From Burkholderiales bacterium (lineage in GTDB: Bacteria; Pseudomonadota; Gammaproteobacteria; Burkholderiales; SG8-39), in assembly GCA_027493935.1 (NCBI GenBank), contig JAOSJV010000001.1:1364001-1428000 (forward strand): a stretch of DNA of 64,000 bases. The letters run 5' to 3'. The notes beneath the pieces were generated by a model. That model did not search any database and had not been told where the DNA came from. It worked only from the letters and a program-made list of their open reading frames with translations. Below, piece by piece: positions 49,473-57,845 of this stretch (position 1 is its first letter; each line of letters starts with the position of its first letter). A program made the translations under genes and the position numbers.

Positions 49473-49982
49473 ATGCATTCGATGGAATTTCAGTCCGGAT
49501 TTCAGTCCATTACAGACGGGCGGCGCGAGCACGTCGATCCGGTTCCGGTCACGCGTGAGGACGTCGCGGCGCGCCTGCGCGCCCACGGCATCGCGCCCAC
49601 GCACCAGCGCATCGAGATCGCGCACGCGCTCTTCGAGCGGCGCGCGCATCTGTCGGCCGATCAGATCCTCGCGGCCGTGAACGCGCGTCACCCCGAGGCG
49701 TCGAAGGCCACGGTCTACAACACGCTCAAGCTCTTTCTCGAGCGCAAGCTGATCCGCGAGCTGATCGTCGACCCGGTGAAGATCTTCTACGATCCGAACA
49801 CCACGCCGCACCACCATTTCTACGACGTGGTGACCGGTGAGCTCACCGACATCCCCGCCGATGCCTTGCGCATCGAGGGTCTGCCGTCGCTGCCGCCGGG
49901 CACCGTCGCCGAAGGCATCGATGTCATCATCCGCACGCGGCCGCTGGGGGCGGGTGAGCCGCCCCCTGGACCGGCGCTATAA
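49473..49982 (+). CDS. Fur-family regulator, Irr-like
   Basis: About 169 residues. The winged helix has THQRIEIAHALFERRAHLSADQIL and ATVYNTLKLFLERKLI; the metal or haem region is TPHHHFYDVVTGEL, followed by DIPADALRIEGLPSLP and VDVIIRTRPL. The latter two resemble the iron response regulator Irr more than classical Fur. It diverges from pilE. ATG 49482 is an alternative start. A link between iron and the pilus operon is only positional. Confidence 0.8.
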   Translation: MHSMEFQSGFQSITDGRREHVDPVPVTREDVAARLRAHGIAPTHQRIEIAHALFERRAHLSADQILAAVNARHPEASKATVYNTLKLFLERKLIRELIVDPVKIFYDPNTTPHHHFYDVVTGELTDIPADALRIEGLPSLPPGTVAEGIDVIIRTRPLGAGEPPPGPAL

Positions 49983-50025
49983 TCGCCGCGCCCCGCCCCC
50001 GCGCGCGGCGGGCGCCTTCGGTGCC

Positions 50026-50101
<76 letters not shown>

Positions 50102-51153
50102 AAGAAACAAAGCGTCATTGGGGGGCAGGTCCCAGTCTCGGCGCAAGCGGTATCTGATCGGCGCGCGGCTTCACTTTGCGAAGAGGGCTTGCGTGCCTTG
50201 CGTTCTCGCCATATCGGGCCTCGGCTTCGAAGCCGAAGAGCCCGGAATGATCCGAGCGCTCGCGGACACCCGCTCGCCGGCCGCTCCTCGAATTCGGCGC
50301 AGTACTCACTCGCTTCTTCGGCGGATAGGTCGAGTTTTTCGACGGCTGCCCCGCTGCGGTACGGGCGAGCGATGCGGAACCCTCCGAGGCCGCCCAACGG
50401 ACCGCAGCGCCGGCGCGATTTCTTGGCGAGGAGGTCTTTGCGAGGAGACAAACCCGCGTTGCAACATGGCGCAAGCGCGCTTCCACAGCGCATTCCGTGA
50501 TCGATTGATTGCATAGCATCACTTCAGGCTGATCTGGCCGCACCAGGAGGTGCCCGGCGAAGTCGTCCGGGCGCTCGCCGCCTCGCTACGATCAGTATCG
50601 ATGTGAGATGGATCACATTCAGGGCGCCGTGGAAGGCATCCGTGACCTTGCTCGCGATCTCGAGCGGCAAGGACCGCGGCTGATTGGACGCATTCACTTC
50701 CGCCTAGCGGCAAGACCCAAGGTGAAATTTTGAAAACTCCGCCCGCGGCGGTTCGCGAAGTGAAAGAATTCAGACGCTGCGGCCGTGAGAGCTTCAGCGA
50801 AGGGAGGAAGCCCTCGAACACCCAACGATGAAACAAGAAGGGCCGCGGCTCCAGCGGAGGAGGAAGACTTGACCCCGTCTTGCACGGGGTTCTTTTTCTA
50901 CCGTGAACGCGCATGGACGGTCGTCCTGACTGCACCCTGACACCCGTGTCGAAAGCTCGATCGAGCCGCCTGGTTTCGAGCCCTCGCGCGGCACGGTCTC
51001 TTGGCCTCTCCAGGCCACGGTTCGCGCAATGTGTCACGAGTGAACCTCGCGAGTGTGTCATGGTTCACGCTACACAGTGGTCGGCACACGGCTTGCTCCC
51101 CATTTGCCCCGCTGGCGCCGCACATTTCTTCTGGCGCCGAGGGGGAATCCGTG
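50102..51153. other. 1.05-kb stretch without a convincing gene
   Basis: Open frames here lack ribosome-binding sites and protein-like composition. The stretch is less GC-rich than its surroundings and has several short hairpins, for example a 16-bp palindrome TCGGCTTCGAAGCCGA near 50220. It ends in a real terminator at 50872-50898, so a non-coding transcript is possible. Confidence 0.45.
50872..50898 (+). terminator. Intrinsic terminator with no annotated gene directly upstream
   Basis: Stem ACCCCGT (50872-50878) with ACGGGGT (50884-50890), five-base loop, then TCTTTTTC. The T run is only on the plus strand. The nearest plus-strand gene is tRNA-Thr, 770 bases away. Confidence 0.75.
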
Positions 51154-51429
51154 ATGACCGCGTACGCTGAAGCCTTCTTTTGGGACCGCTCGGTCGTTGC
51201 CTCACCAATGCCGAGCGACGCGCAAGCATTTGCGGATCGAGCCGCGGGGCTGCAAGTCGAATCCCGGCTAATCGGCGAGGATCGCTGGTGGCCCACGTCC
51301 GCGGAGGAGGCTGCAAAGATTCTCGGCGCCTACGCCACGTCGCTCGACGAAGTCTTCGCTCGACTTTGCGCCGGGCAAGTCGTCGCATCGCCCATCTCGG
51401 AATTCCGGTTCGCGACGAACCCGGACTGA
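51154..51429 (+). CDS. Small hypothetical protein
   Basis: 91 residues from ATG 51154, with GAGGGGG about 11 bases upstream. Unrecognised. Acidic, with aromatic residues (EAFFWDRSV and EDRWWPTSAEEAAKILGAY) and helical propensity; no membrane segment or signal. First of two small genes in tandem. Confidence 0.5.
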   Translation: MTAYAEAFFWDRSVVASPMPSDAQAFADRAAGLQVESRLIGEDRWWPTSAEEAAKILGAYATSLDEVFARLCAGQVVASPISEFRFATNPD

Positions 51430-51501
51430 ATGCGGCTCGGATTCCTCGACCCGGGTGGCGCCTCGCCGGTGTTCGGTGCCATCCGCCGGGCGGAGAGGTG
51501 A

Positions 51502-51741
51502 ATGAGTACATTGAAGAAGCCGTCACCACGGACAAACCGCGAAGCTACGCACGTGCGGCTTGCCGAAATGCTCCTGCAAACACCGTGCAGCAAATTGGAC
51601 GAAAGAGTGATTGTGCTGCTACGACACCTACCGCGCGAGGATGTCCGAAAGGCGCTTGTCGAGTTGATCAAGCGCGCTTCAAAAGAGAACTTCCCGACCG
51701 TCACATCCGTATATCTCAAGCATTTCGGCGAGACACACTGA
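51502..51741 (+). CDS. Small hypothetical protein
   Basis: 79 residues. GGAGAGG ends three bases before ATG 51502. Basic and mostly helical (LDERVIVLLRHLPREDVRKALVEL is shorter in any known family I recall). Follows the 51154 gene by 72 bases in the same direction. A small two-gene unit of unknown role; I see no toxin or antitoxin motif. Confidence 0.55.
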   Translation: MSTLKKPSPRTNREATHVRLAEMLLQTPCSKLDERVIVLLRHLPREDVRKALVELIKRASKENFPTVTSVYLKHFGETH

Positions 51742-51971
51742 GATAGCGCGGTTCAGGGCGAATCGGCGCAGGGGTCTCTTGCAGCGATGGAAACGAGAGA
51801 TAACCTCGGGAATGCGATGCCGTGAGACGAGCTGCACGGCTTCGCAGCCTCGTTCGCGATCGGTAGGTCCGCGGTCGTCGCTTCGGCGCGGCGGACGTCC
51901 CGGCCGTGTGGATCGGTGGCATCGTCGTGCACGATCGCCGCATCCCCGCTTCGGTCGGCGTTGAACACCAC

Positions 51972-53045
51972 TCAGCGGCTCGCGAAGCGCCGGCGGCTCG
52001 CCCCCGAGACGCCGAGGGGGGCCTCGACGCCTCGCGCGCGACGGAGTCGGAGCCGCCTCGGGTACGCGACCATTTCAGGCTGAGGCCGACGCAAGTGCCG
52101 CTTCCATCGAGGAGGCGCTGGGAACAGCCGCGGCTTGCGGCCCCAGGCGAAACGCCCCCAAACGTTGGATTCGACCGCCAGGACTTCGCCGCGCGCGCGG
52201 TCGACGTACCACGTGCAGGTTTCGCCGCATTCCCACACGTCGTGGGCAGGCGAGTACCAGTCGTTCCGCCGAAACTCCTGGCGGAACCGCTCGAAACGCT
52301 CGATCGAACCCCGTACCGCAAATGAATGGGGCACCGGTCTGTAGAGTTGCCCGCCCATGCGCACCACGGCACGCAGCCACGGATCGATCAGCCGACCTTG
52401 GGCGTCGGTCATGCGGGAGTACTGTGCAAACAGCTCGTCGCTGTGCGCAGCCTTGCGCGCCAGCTTGAAGTCGCCATAGGCATTGGGCCGGAACGGCGCA
52501 ACGACATACTCATAGCCGAGTTGTCGTCCTGCCTCCTTGGCGTGTCCGATGAGCCGCTGCGTCAACCCATGCTTGCGGTACTCCGGGTCAATCAAGATGG
52601 CAAGGAGGAAGATCGCGTTCGCGCCCCTCATGCGGCTTGCTCTCAGCCTGCGCACAACCGGGTCGAAGAGTCGAGGCAGCCGCAGCCACTCGGTAGTCAA
52701 TACGTACCAGGCAGTCAATGCCATCATCTTCCAGTGGCGGAACTGGAAGGTTTCGTCGATGTACTCGTACGTGTGCAGCGAGTTCACGTCGCCGTTCCAG
52801 TAACCCGGAACGGTGGCGAGATATCCGATGGGTTTCCCGGTTTCGTCGCGCAGCTCGTGAAGGAACTCGGGAAACACGGCGGCAATGCAGTTCTCCATGT
52901 GCCTGCCGCCGGATAGTTTCCACCGTCGCGGAGGGGGTGGCGTGTACCAATCACCGAAGCCCGCCGACCTGATCTCGAACCAGCGCAAGAATTCGTCGTG
53001 GTTGCGGAAGTATCGGCGCCCGCACGATGTTCGGTCTTGCTGCAT
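51972..53045 (-). CDS. GNAT-fold acyltransferase
   Basis: 357 residues from ATG 53045, with GAGGAGAG seven bases upstream. The GNAT core spans about residues 140-200: AIFLLAILIDPEYRKHGLT holds the acyl-CoA pyrophosphate loop, followed by LIGHAKEAGRQLGYEYVVAPF. The N-terminal 130 residues and the C-terminal third (WECGETCTWYVDRARGEV) are unfamiliar. A tRNA-like gene lies 241 bases upstream in the same direction. The substrate is unknown. Confidence 0.75.
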   Translation of the reverse strand: MQQDRTSCGRRYFRNHDEFLRWFEIRSAGFGDWYTPPPPRRWKLSGGRHMENCIAAVFPEFLHELRDETGKPIGYLATVPGYWNGDVNSLHTYEYIDETFQFRHWKMMALTAWYVLTTEWLRLPRLFDPVVRRLRASRMRGANAIFLLAILIDPEYRKHGLTQRLIGHAKEAGRQLGYEYVVAPFRPNAYGDFKLARKAAHSDELFAQYSRMTDAQGRLIDPWLRAVVRMGGQLYRPVPHSFAVRGSIERFERFRQEFRRNDWYSPAHDVWECGETCTWYVDRARGEVLAVESNVWGRFAWGRKPRLFPAPPRWKRHLRRPQPEMVAYPRRLRLRRARGVEAPLGVSGASRRRFASR

Positions 53046-53285
53046 TGCGTACTCTCCTCGATGCAGGTTTCGATTCTCGCGATCGCCACGCTGGCACCAG
53101 CGCCCCAGGACCTCGCACGATCCTGCCCAATCGAAAGCGCGGGTCGAGTCGCTCCGGTCGGCCGGTCGCATGCGCAGCCTGGCGCGGAGCCGCGAGCGTG
53201 GGTTGCCGCCTCGCGGTCGGCATGCCAGCGCGCTACGGTTCCTCGACCTGCACGGCGACAGATCTCTTCGGCGCAGTGCGGTGTC

Positions 53286-53364
53286 TGGTAGGCGGAGAGG
53301 GATTCGAACCCTCAACCTTCGGCACGTAGACTCCCCGACGCTCTCACCGATGAGCTATCCGCCT
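53286..53364 (-). tRNA. tRNA-like gene 1, 10-nt anticodon loop, encoded CCA
   Basis: Folds as a cloverleaf: acceptor AGGCGGA/TCCGCCT plus ACCA, D stem GCTC/GAGC with loop ATCGGTGA, variable loop AGGTT, T arm GAGGG-TTCGAAT-CCCTC. The anticodon stem TCGGG/GCCGA has a G-G mismatch at its top, and the loop is ten bases, GAGTCTACGT, instead of seven. CTA preceded by T lies at the loop centre, so decoding of UAG is one reading, but standard decoding is doubtful. Its 53-base upstream stretch resembles that of the copy at 55516. Confidence 0.6.
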
Positions 53365-53534
53365 GAGGTCGAAGCTAGCACGAGCCGACCGGATGCACGG
53401 TGAAATGTGGTTACACGGCTGGTCGAACTTCCGGTTTGGCGGAGCGACGCTCGACCGGCGCGCGCGACTCGACATCCGCATCGAACGGCGCGCGTACTGC
53501 CAGCCACCCAGGGATTCCACCCGCTCGCCCGGCC

Positions 53535-54089
53535 CTACGGGGCAGGGCAGTTCATCCGATCGAGATCGTGAAGCTCGCTACGCTTCAGCGCGCGCATGAC
53601 GTCCATGACCCGGGCGGCGACTTCCGCTTCCGGGACCATCGCACCGACTCTCAGGACACCAGGGCCGCGATGCCAGTGGCCGTTCTTGAACACGGCCCAG
53701 AACGCCGGCATCTTGATTCGAATCGTGTCACCGGTGACGCGCTCGAACACGACCGTGGTCATTCCGCGCCGGGGGCCGAAATTGACCGCCTCACGTGTGC
53801 CGATTGCCGCCAGCACCACATCGATGGCTCCGGCTTTGGACGCTCGGGACGAGCGCCTGTGGCGTTCTTGCCGGAGCTCCTGGATGTCGATTCCGGCGGC
53901 ATCGGCGAGCTCGATCAGCTTCTGCCCGACCTTCGCGCGGTGGTTCGCATCGAGCCCAGGAAGCATGTTTCTCAGGCGCTCGAAGCACTCGAGGACTTCG
54001 TGGACGCGGTCGTGCCGCTCCATGTCCCGCCCGACGTGCGGCTTCGCGCCGGACGATTCCGCACACTCGAGTAGACGTATGAGAGCCAT
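53535..54089 (-). CDS. Hypothetical protein
   Basis: About 184 residues from ATG 54089; an earlier ATG at 54104 is possible. Strong third-position GC shows it is coding. The N-terminal half is helical (HEVLECFERLRNMLPGLDAN, then KLIELADAAGIDIQELRQER), and the C-terminal half has beta strands with VVFERVTGDTIRIKMPAFWA. Unrecognised. It could be a DNA-binding or structural protein, but no motif proves that. Confidence 0.65.
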   Translation of the reverse strand: MALIRLLECAESSGAKPHVGRDMERHDRVHEVLECFERLRNMLPGLDANHRAKVGQKLIELADAAGIDIQELRQERHRRSSRASKAGAIDVVLAAIGTREAVNFGPRRGMTTVVFERVTGDTIRIKMPAFWAVFKNGHWHRGPGVLRVGAMVPEAEVAARVMDVMRALKRSELHDLDRMNCPAP

Positions 54090-54361
54090 TCTGTTCGAGC
54101 GCATGCGTCCGATTGATCCCCCGCAGTGCGAATCGATCGGCCGTTTTCGAGGTGTCTTCTGGTCAGGCTACTCCATTCCCGCTGCGATCAATGTCAAAGA
54201 TTGTTACGTGCCGCTGACTCTGGGGTTCGGGAGGGGCATCGCCCACCGACGGTGCGGCGGACCGGGAGGAGGATTCTCGGCGCTGCCCGTGCGAATCCGT
54301 CCGGACCGCCCGCGCGACGCACAGGCGGGGGAAAATCGCGCCGGGGTCGGACGGTATGGGG
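54090..54361. other. Gap without a clear gene
   Basis: 272 bases between two leftward genes. Contains an AT-richer patch near 54190-54215 that may be a promoter for the 53535 gene. Nothing else is seen. Confidence 0.3.
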
Positions 54362-54928
54362 CTACCTGGGGAGACCGCTCTCCTTGAACGCTTCCCTTGG
54401 CAGGCTCGCGTTCCGGTATTCGGGGCGGATGTGCTCCTCCGGTGTGGGGGCGACAGGCACTGGGTACACCCGCCAGCGGGCGAGGTCCGGTACGGGAGCC
54501 GGCGTCGCGGGCGAAGGCGCGCGCCGGTCGAGCAGGCCCGGTCGGTCGCGGTACGCGTAGATCTCGGCCACCGAGCATCGTCCGAAACGGTAGCACGTCG
54601 GAAGGATGTCGGCGTCGCGCGTCACCGTCATGCTCCAGTCGCTCCGAGCCGGCGCATAGATCTGCCGCGGCGCGCGGGGATTCAGCGGTATCACCGCACC
54701 GAAGCGAGCCGCGATGGCCCACGTCGGTGCGCGCGCGGCCGGCGCGTGAACGATCCCGCCGCCGGCCATCACTTGCGCATCCGCAGCCAGCGGCGCCGCT
54801 GCTGCGGCCATGCATGCCGCCGCGCGCAGCCAGCGCGCGATTCGCTGCGCAGAAAGCGCAGCGGCGCGAGTCGTCGTGCGGGCCACCTCGAGCATCCGAT
54901 CAGATCCGCGGCGTAGGAATGCGCTCAT
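54362..54928 (-). CDS. Exported hypothetical protein
   Basis: 188 residues. An N-terminal signal (LRAAACMAAAAAPLAADAQ) would be cut near residue 50 if ATG 54928 is used, or near 40 from ATG 54895; neither has a good ribosome-binding site. The mature part is proline- and arginine-rich with two cysteines (LPTCYRFGRCSVAEIYAYRD). Unrecognised. Confidence 0.55.
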   Translation of the reverse strand: MSAFLRRGSDRMLEVARTTTRAAALSAQRIARWLRAAACMAAAAAPLAADAQVMAGGGIVHAPAARAPTWAIAARFGAVIPLNPRAPRQIYAPARSDWSMTVTRDADILPTCYRFGRCSVAEIYAYRDRPGLLDRRAPSPATPAPVPDLARWRVYPVPVAPTPEEHIRPEYRNASLPREAFKESGLPR

Positions 54929-55110
54929 TCTGCACCGTCTCCACGCCGCGGTCGAGCACCCGCGTCGCACACAGCCTGCGCGGCGCGATCCGCGCGGCGG
55001 CGCTCGGAGCCCGACGTGGGGTGCGCCTCCGCGTTGCGGCCGCGCGAGGTCCGTGCGACCGCGCGATGATCGGCGGATCGCCGTGCGAGCGCCGTGCGCT
55101 CGAAAAGAAG

Positions 55111-55131
55111 CGCCTCGCGTCGTGCGAGGCG
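55111..55131 (+). repeat. Perfect 8-bp hairpin in the leader of the 55156 gene
   Basis: CGCCTCGC and GCGAGGCG with loop GTCGT. It ends 24 bases before ATG 55156, just ahead of the ribosome-binding site AAGAGGAG. Confidence 0.6.
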
Positions 55132-55155
55132 AAAGGGGTGTAAGAGGAGCAGAGC

Positions 55156-55398
55156 ATGCAGCAGGCGAGAGGGGCGCGCCCCCAAGAACATTTGCTCGTC
55201 CTGCGATTCAAGCGTAGCGCACCCGAGGATTCGCGGGTGCAAAAGATTGTCAAACTTGCGGTTCCGCGCTTACGCGACGCCGGTCTGCTGGTGCCGATCG
55301 ATTGGCACCTCGGCGAGCTCGGGCGCCTTCCGGTAGACGCGCTCGAGATTCACCTGTCGTTGCACGCGGAATGGCCGAGGCAAGAGGCTCGGCGATGA
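55156..55398 (+). CDS. Small hypothetical protein
   Basis: 80 residues, AAGAGGAG upstream of ATG 55156. Begins MQQARGARPQEHLLVLRFKR; the middle DAGLLVPIDWHLGELGRLPV is hydrophobic but not a membrane helix. Unrecognised. It ends 117 bases before tRNA-like gene 2, in the same direction. Confidence 0.5.
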   Translation: MQQARGARPQEHLLVLRFKRSAPEDSRVQKIVKLAVPRLRDAGLLVPIDWHLGELGRLPVDALEIHLSLHAEWPRQEARR

Positions 55399-55515
55399 TC
55401 GCGCGCTCGGCAATCGACGCCGCAATGCAACGGCTGGCGTCCGCCGCGGTACTTGGACCGGCCGTGTGACCATTTTTCACACCCGCGCAGACCGAACCGC
55501 GCTAAGGTCTTCTCC

Positions 55516-55587
55516 AGGCGGATAGCTCAACGGGAGAGCGTCGGGAGGACGTGCCGAAGGTTGAGGGTTCGAATCCCTCTTCGCCTA
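55516..55587 (+). tRNA. tRNA-like gene 2, U33 absent, no encoded CCA
   Basis: Acceptor AGGCGGA/TTCGCCT (one G-U pair), D stem GCTC/GAGC with loop AACGGGA, T arm GAGGG-TTCGAAT-CCCTC and a 5-base variable loop are all standard. The anticodon stem TCGGG/GCCGA has the same G-G mismatch as copy 1. The 7-base loop AGGACGT has G where U33 is nearly invariant; the nominal anticodon would be GAC. After the discriminator A the sequence is AGAAGAG, so CCA would have to be added. The upstream block (55463-55515) matches copy 1. Confidence 0.55.
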
Positions 55588-55825
55588 AGAAGAGATCCCA
55601 CCACCCGCAAAGTACCGGGTGTGATCCAGAGGTCGACTCGATTCACGCGTTCCTTGAAGTCCGAGTTCGTGCGAGCAGCAAGCGCATTCATCGTGTCCGT
55701 TTCTCCTCGCCACGGACGTCGGAATGCCGCATGTCGATCGGCGCGACATGCACGAGCGCCGCTGGAGAGGGCGCCGAATCCGGCGTGACGCTCCGAGCGG
55801 CGTGACGGAAGCCGACGATCAGCGC

Positions 55826-56086
55826 ATGTGGAACCCTCCGGCGTCCCGCCTGGCCCCCGCAACGAGCGGCAAGACCAGCATCATTCGGATCAAACCGGCA
55901 TCAGGGTCCGGGTGGATGGTCTCGCTGGAAGGCAAGCCGCAGGTTCATCATTTCGTCTCGTACGATCTCGCAATGACGTACGCGCGACTGTGGGCAACTG
56001 TGAGCGCGCCAAGCGCCTTGGTGGAGCACGACGTCTACGGCCTTGCCATGAAGCGTTGGACGTTCGCGCGCACCGACACTTGCTGA
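55826..56086 (+). CDS. Small hypothetical protein, paralogue of the 58381 gene
   Basis: 86 residues from ATG 55826 (GTG 55802 is possible). The core GWMVSLEGKPQVHHFVSYDL, then AMTYARLWA, matches the protein at 58381 in spacing and most key positions (GW.V...G....HF.S..LA.TY.R.WA). The pattern recalls small DUF2188-like domains, which is only a resemblance. Function unknown. Confidence 0.6.
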   Translation: MWNPPASRLAPATSGKTSIIRIKPASGSGWMVSLEGKPQVHHFVSYDLAMTYARLWATVSAPSALVEHDVYGLAMKRWTFARTDTC

Positions 56087-56307
56087 GCGCGCCCCCGCGC
56101 TTGGCGCCTCTCGTCGCTGCGATCGGCCAGCAATTCGCGGGCCCGAATTCGGAACTTACCCAGACATCCGGCAACGCTGCGCTCGAACGGAGCGGCGCCG
56201 CCGCGCTTCGTCCGCTTGCGCTCGGAGGCGGAGGGCGCGCACCGGACATCCGGCCGTCGCTCGCCGCGCGGCGTTTCGCGCGTGAAAGGGCGCAGTTCGC
56301 CGCGCGG

Positions 56308-56799
56308 TCAGCGCGACTTGCAGCTCGTCAGATACTGATCGTCCCAGATCGTCGCCGGCACCGGGTACACGCTGGCGCGGTAGTGCTCGCAAAGCTCCGT
56401 GAGCTCCAGCGCCACCTCGAGCGGGAACCCGCGCCGGTCGCCGCGCGTGTCGGTGAGCAGATCCTCGAAGAGGCGGTCCATCTCGCGCGGTCTGTGCCAG
56501 TTCTCGCACAGCCGGTTCGCCACCCGCGGGAAGAGCGCGCCGAGCTTGATCGGCCGGACCGCTTCCGGCAGCGCGATCAGCCAGTGCAGTGCCCGCTCCG
56601 ACAGCCGCATGTCCGTCGGCGAGGGCGCGGCCCGCAGCGTGCGCATCTCGTGCGCGCGGCGTGCTTTGCGCAACTCCCGTTCGGCGTCGATCGCTGCTGC
56701 TGCTGCGTAGGGCGACACCCCGCGGAGCGCTTGTCCCGTGGCGTGTTCCGGCTGGCGAAGGGATTCGAGCGTGACGCGCTCGAATTCGATCTCGTTCAT
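56308..56799 (-). CDS. Hypothetical protein
   Basis: 163 residues; AAGGAGG lies eight bases before ATG 56799. Predominantly helical, with YAAAAAIDAERELRKARRAHE followed by MRLSERALHWLIALPEAVRP. Ends CKSR. No family recognised. Leftward, 62 bases after the pilin-like gene, possibly co-transcribed with it. Confidence 0.65.
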   Translation of the reverse strand: MNEIEFERVTLESLRQPEHATGQALRGVSPYAAAAAIDAERELRKARRAHEMRTLRAAPSPTDMRLSERALHWLIALPEAVRPIKLGALFPRVANRLCENWHRPREMDRLFEDLLTDTRGDRRGFPLEVALELTELCEHYRASVYPVPATIWDDQYLTSCKSR

Positions 56800-56860
56800 C
56801 TCGCTGTCCTCCTTCGGTTCAATCGCACGATCTCGATGCGGGTTGCGCGCGCGCCGAGCC

Positions 56861-57586
56861 TCACAGGCCTCGGCACAGCACGTAGCGGGTCGCTGCGTTC
56901 TCGACGTAGGCGCTGACCGGGAGCCCGGCGCCGAGCGACTGGTTCGGCGCGGTTTCCCGCAGCGCGCGCAGCGTGCCGGTGTCCGGACGCCCGTCGTCGA
57001 GCAGTGTCTCGGTGCCGATCGCGATCTTCCCGGGCAGATACGAACTGCACGCGATGAGGCCGATGAGCCCCGCGCCGCCCGTCTGCACCCCGATGACGCC
57101 GCCGAAGGCGTTGACGGGAGGCGTGGCGGCCGTCGGGCCGCCGGCCGGACCGACCAGAAATCCCGCCAGCCGGAGGTGCCACCAGAAGTTCAGGGACTCC
57201 CCCGTCGAGGCGTCGACAGTCATCGTCGCAGGGTTTGCCGGCGGAAGATCATTGTAGTTGCCGCTCAGCACGCCGTCCCCGGTTCCCTCGCGCGCGGACG
57301 CGCTTGCCCACCGCCGCGCGGCGTTGGGGTCGTCTCCAGGCAACGCCTTGTAACGGTCGTAGTACGCGAGGTGGGCCGACGAAAGCGCATTGAAATCGGC
57401 CGCCGTGTCGCGGATGCGGGCCTGGTCGACCATCTCCATGCCTCGCAGCACGCTTCCAAAAAGAAGGCCCGCGACGACGAGCACGGTGGCGAGCTCGAGC
57501 AACGTGTATCCGCGCTGCGGGGAGCGCGACGCGTGTGGAGCGGATCTTCGCATGAGCCGATACCGATCGGAGTTGGAACGATTCAT
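56861..57586 (-). CDS. Orphan type IV pilin-like protein
   Basis: 241 residues. Prepilin motif PQRGYTLLELATVLVVAGLL with the +5 glutamate, then a globular part with DFNALSSAHLAYYDRYKALPGD, as in pseudopilins of the GspG/GspH kind, and C-terminal cysteines (LIACSSYLPG and RYVLCRGL). Start at 57586 or, two lines of codons later, 57553. It is 8 kb from the main pilus operon and may form a separate fibre or be exported by that machinery. Confidence 0.78.
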   Translation of the reverse strand: MNRSNSDRYRLMRRSAPHASRSPQRGYTLLELATVLVVAGLLFGSVLRGMEMVDQARIRDTAADFNALSSAHLAYYDRYKALPGDDPNAARRWASASAREGTGDGVLSGNYNDLPPANPATMTVDASTGESLNFWWHLRLAGFLVGPAGGPTAATPPVNAFGGVIGVQTGGAGLIGLIACSSYLPGKIAIGTETLLDDGRPDTGTLRALRETAPNQSLGAGLPVSAYVENAATRYVLCRGL

Positions 57587-57617
57587 TCACCGGCTCGCGC
57601 CGGATCGTCCGCCCCGA

Positions 57618-57845
57618 TCACGGGACCAGGTGCAAGACGGAGACGATGACGCCAAACCCGACGATCGCGCCTGCCGCGAACTTCAGTCCGCGCGCGAGAT
57701 GCGCCCGCAACGGGCGAGGATTGAGCTCCAAGGCTGGTCCAGGCGGCAGCGCGCGCAGCGCGCGCCCGGCGTCCCGCAAGGATGCGGGCGACTCGCTCAT
57801 CGTCGGCACGGCAAGGCCGAGCCCTCTGGTAACTCTCGTGTTCAT
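57618..57845 (-). CDS. Small single-pass membrane protein
   Basis: 75 residues from ATG 57845 with GGTGAG upstream. A soluble basic head is followed by one C-terminal membrane helix (GLKFAAGAIVGFGVIVSVLHLV). Immediately upstream of the pilin-like gene on the same strand, so a link to it is possible. Confidence 0.5.
   Translation of the reverse strand: MNTRVTRGLGLAVPTMSESPASLRDAGRALRALPPGPALELNPRPLRAHLARGLKFAAGAIVGFGVIVSVLHLVP

Noticed and set aside
50118..50543. Overlapping frames on both strands after tRNA-Thr as genes
   Set aside because: No ribosome-binding site, odd composition and no recognisable domain; part is antisense to tRNA-Thr.
51866..51879. A 13-base match (GTAGGTCCGCGGT) to the tRNA-Thr T-arm region as a possible attachment site
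   Set aside because: It is short, GC-rich, stops inside the tRNA and lies within the accessory region rather than at a clear edge; no integrase is present.
52885..53403. Plus-strand frame ending in a segment like GGEGFEPSTFGT or GIRTLNLRHV
   Set aside because: These are antisense translations of the tRNA-like gene, a well-known source of false proteins.
53808..53819. CGCCAGCACCA, identical to the 3' end of tRNA-Thr, as a possible att repeat
   Set aside because: It falls inside the coding sequence of the 53535 gene and is only 11 bases.
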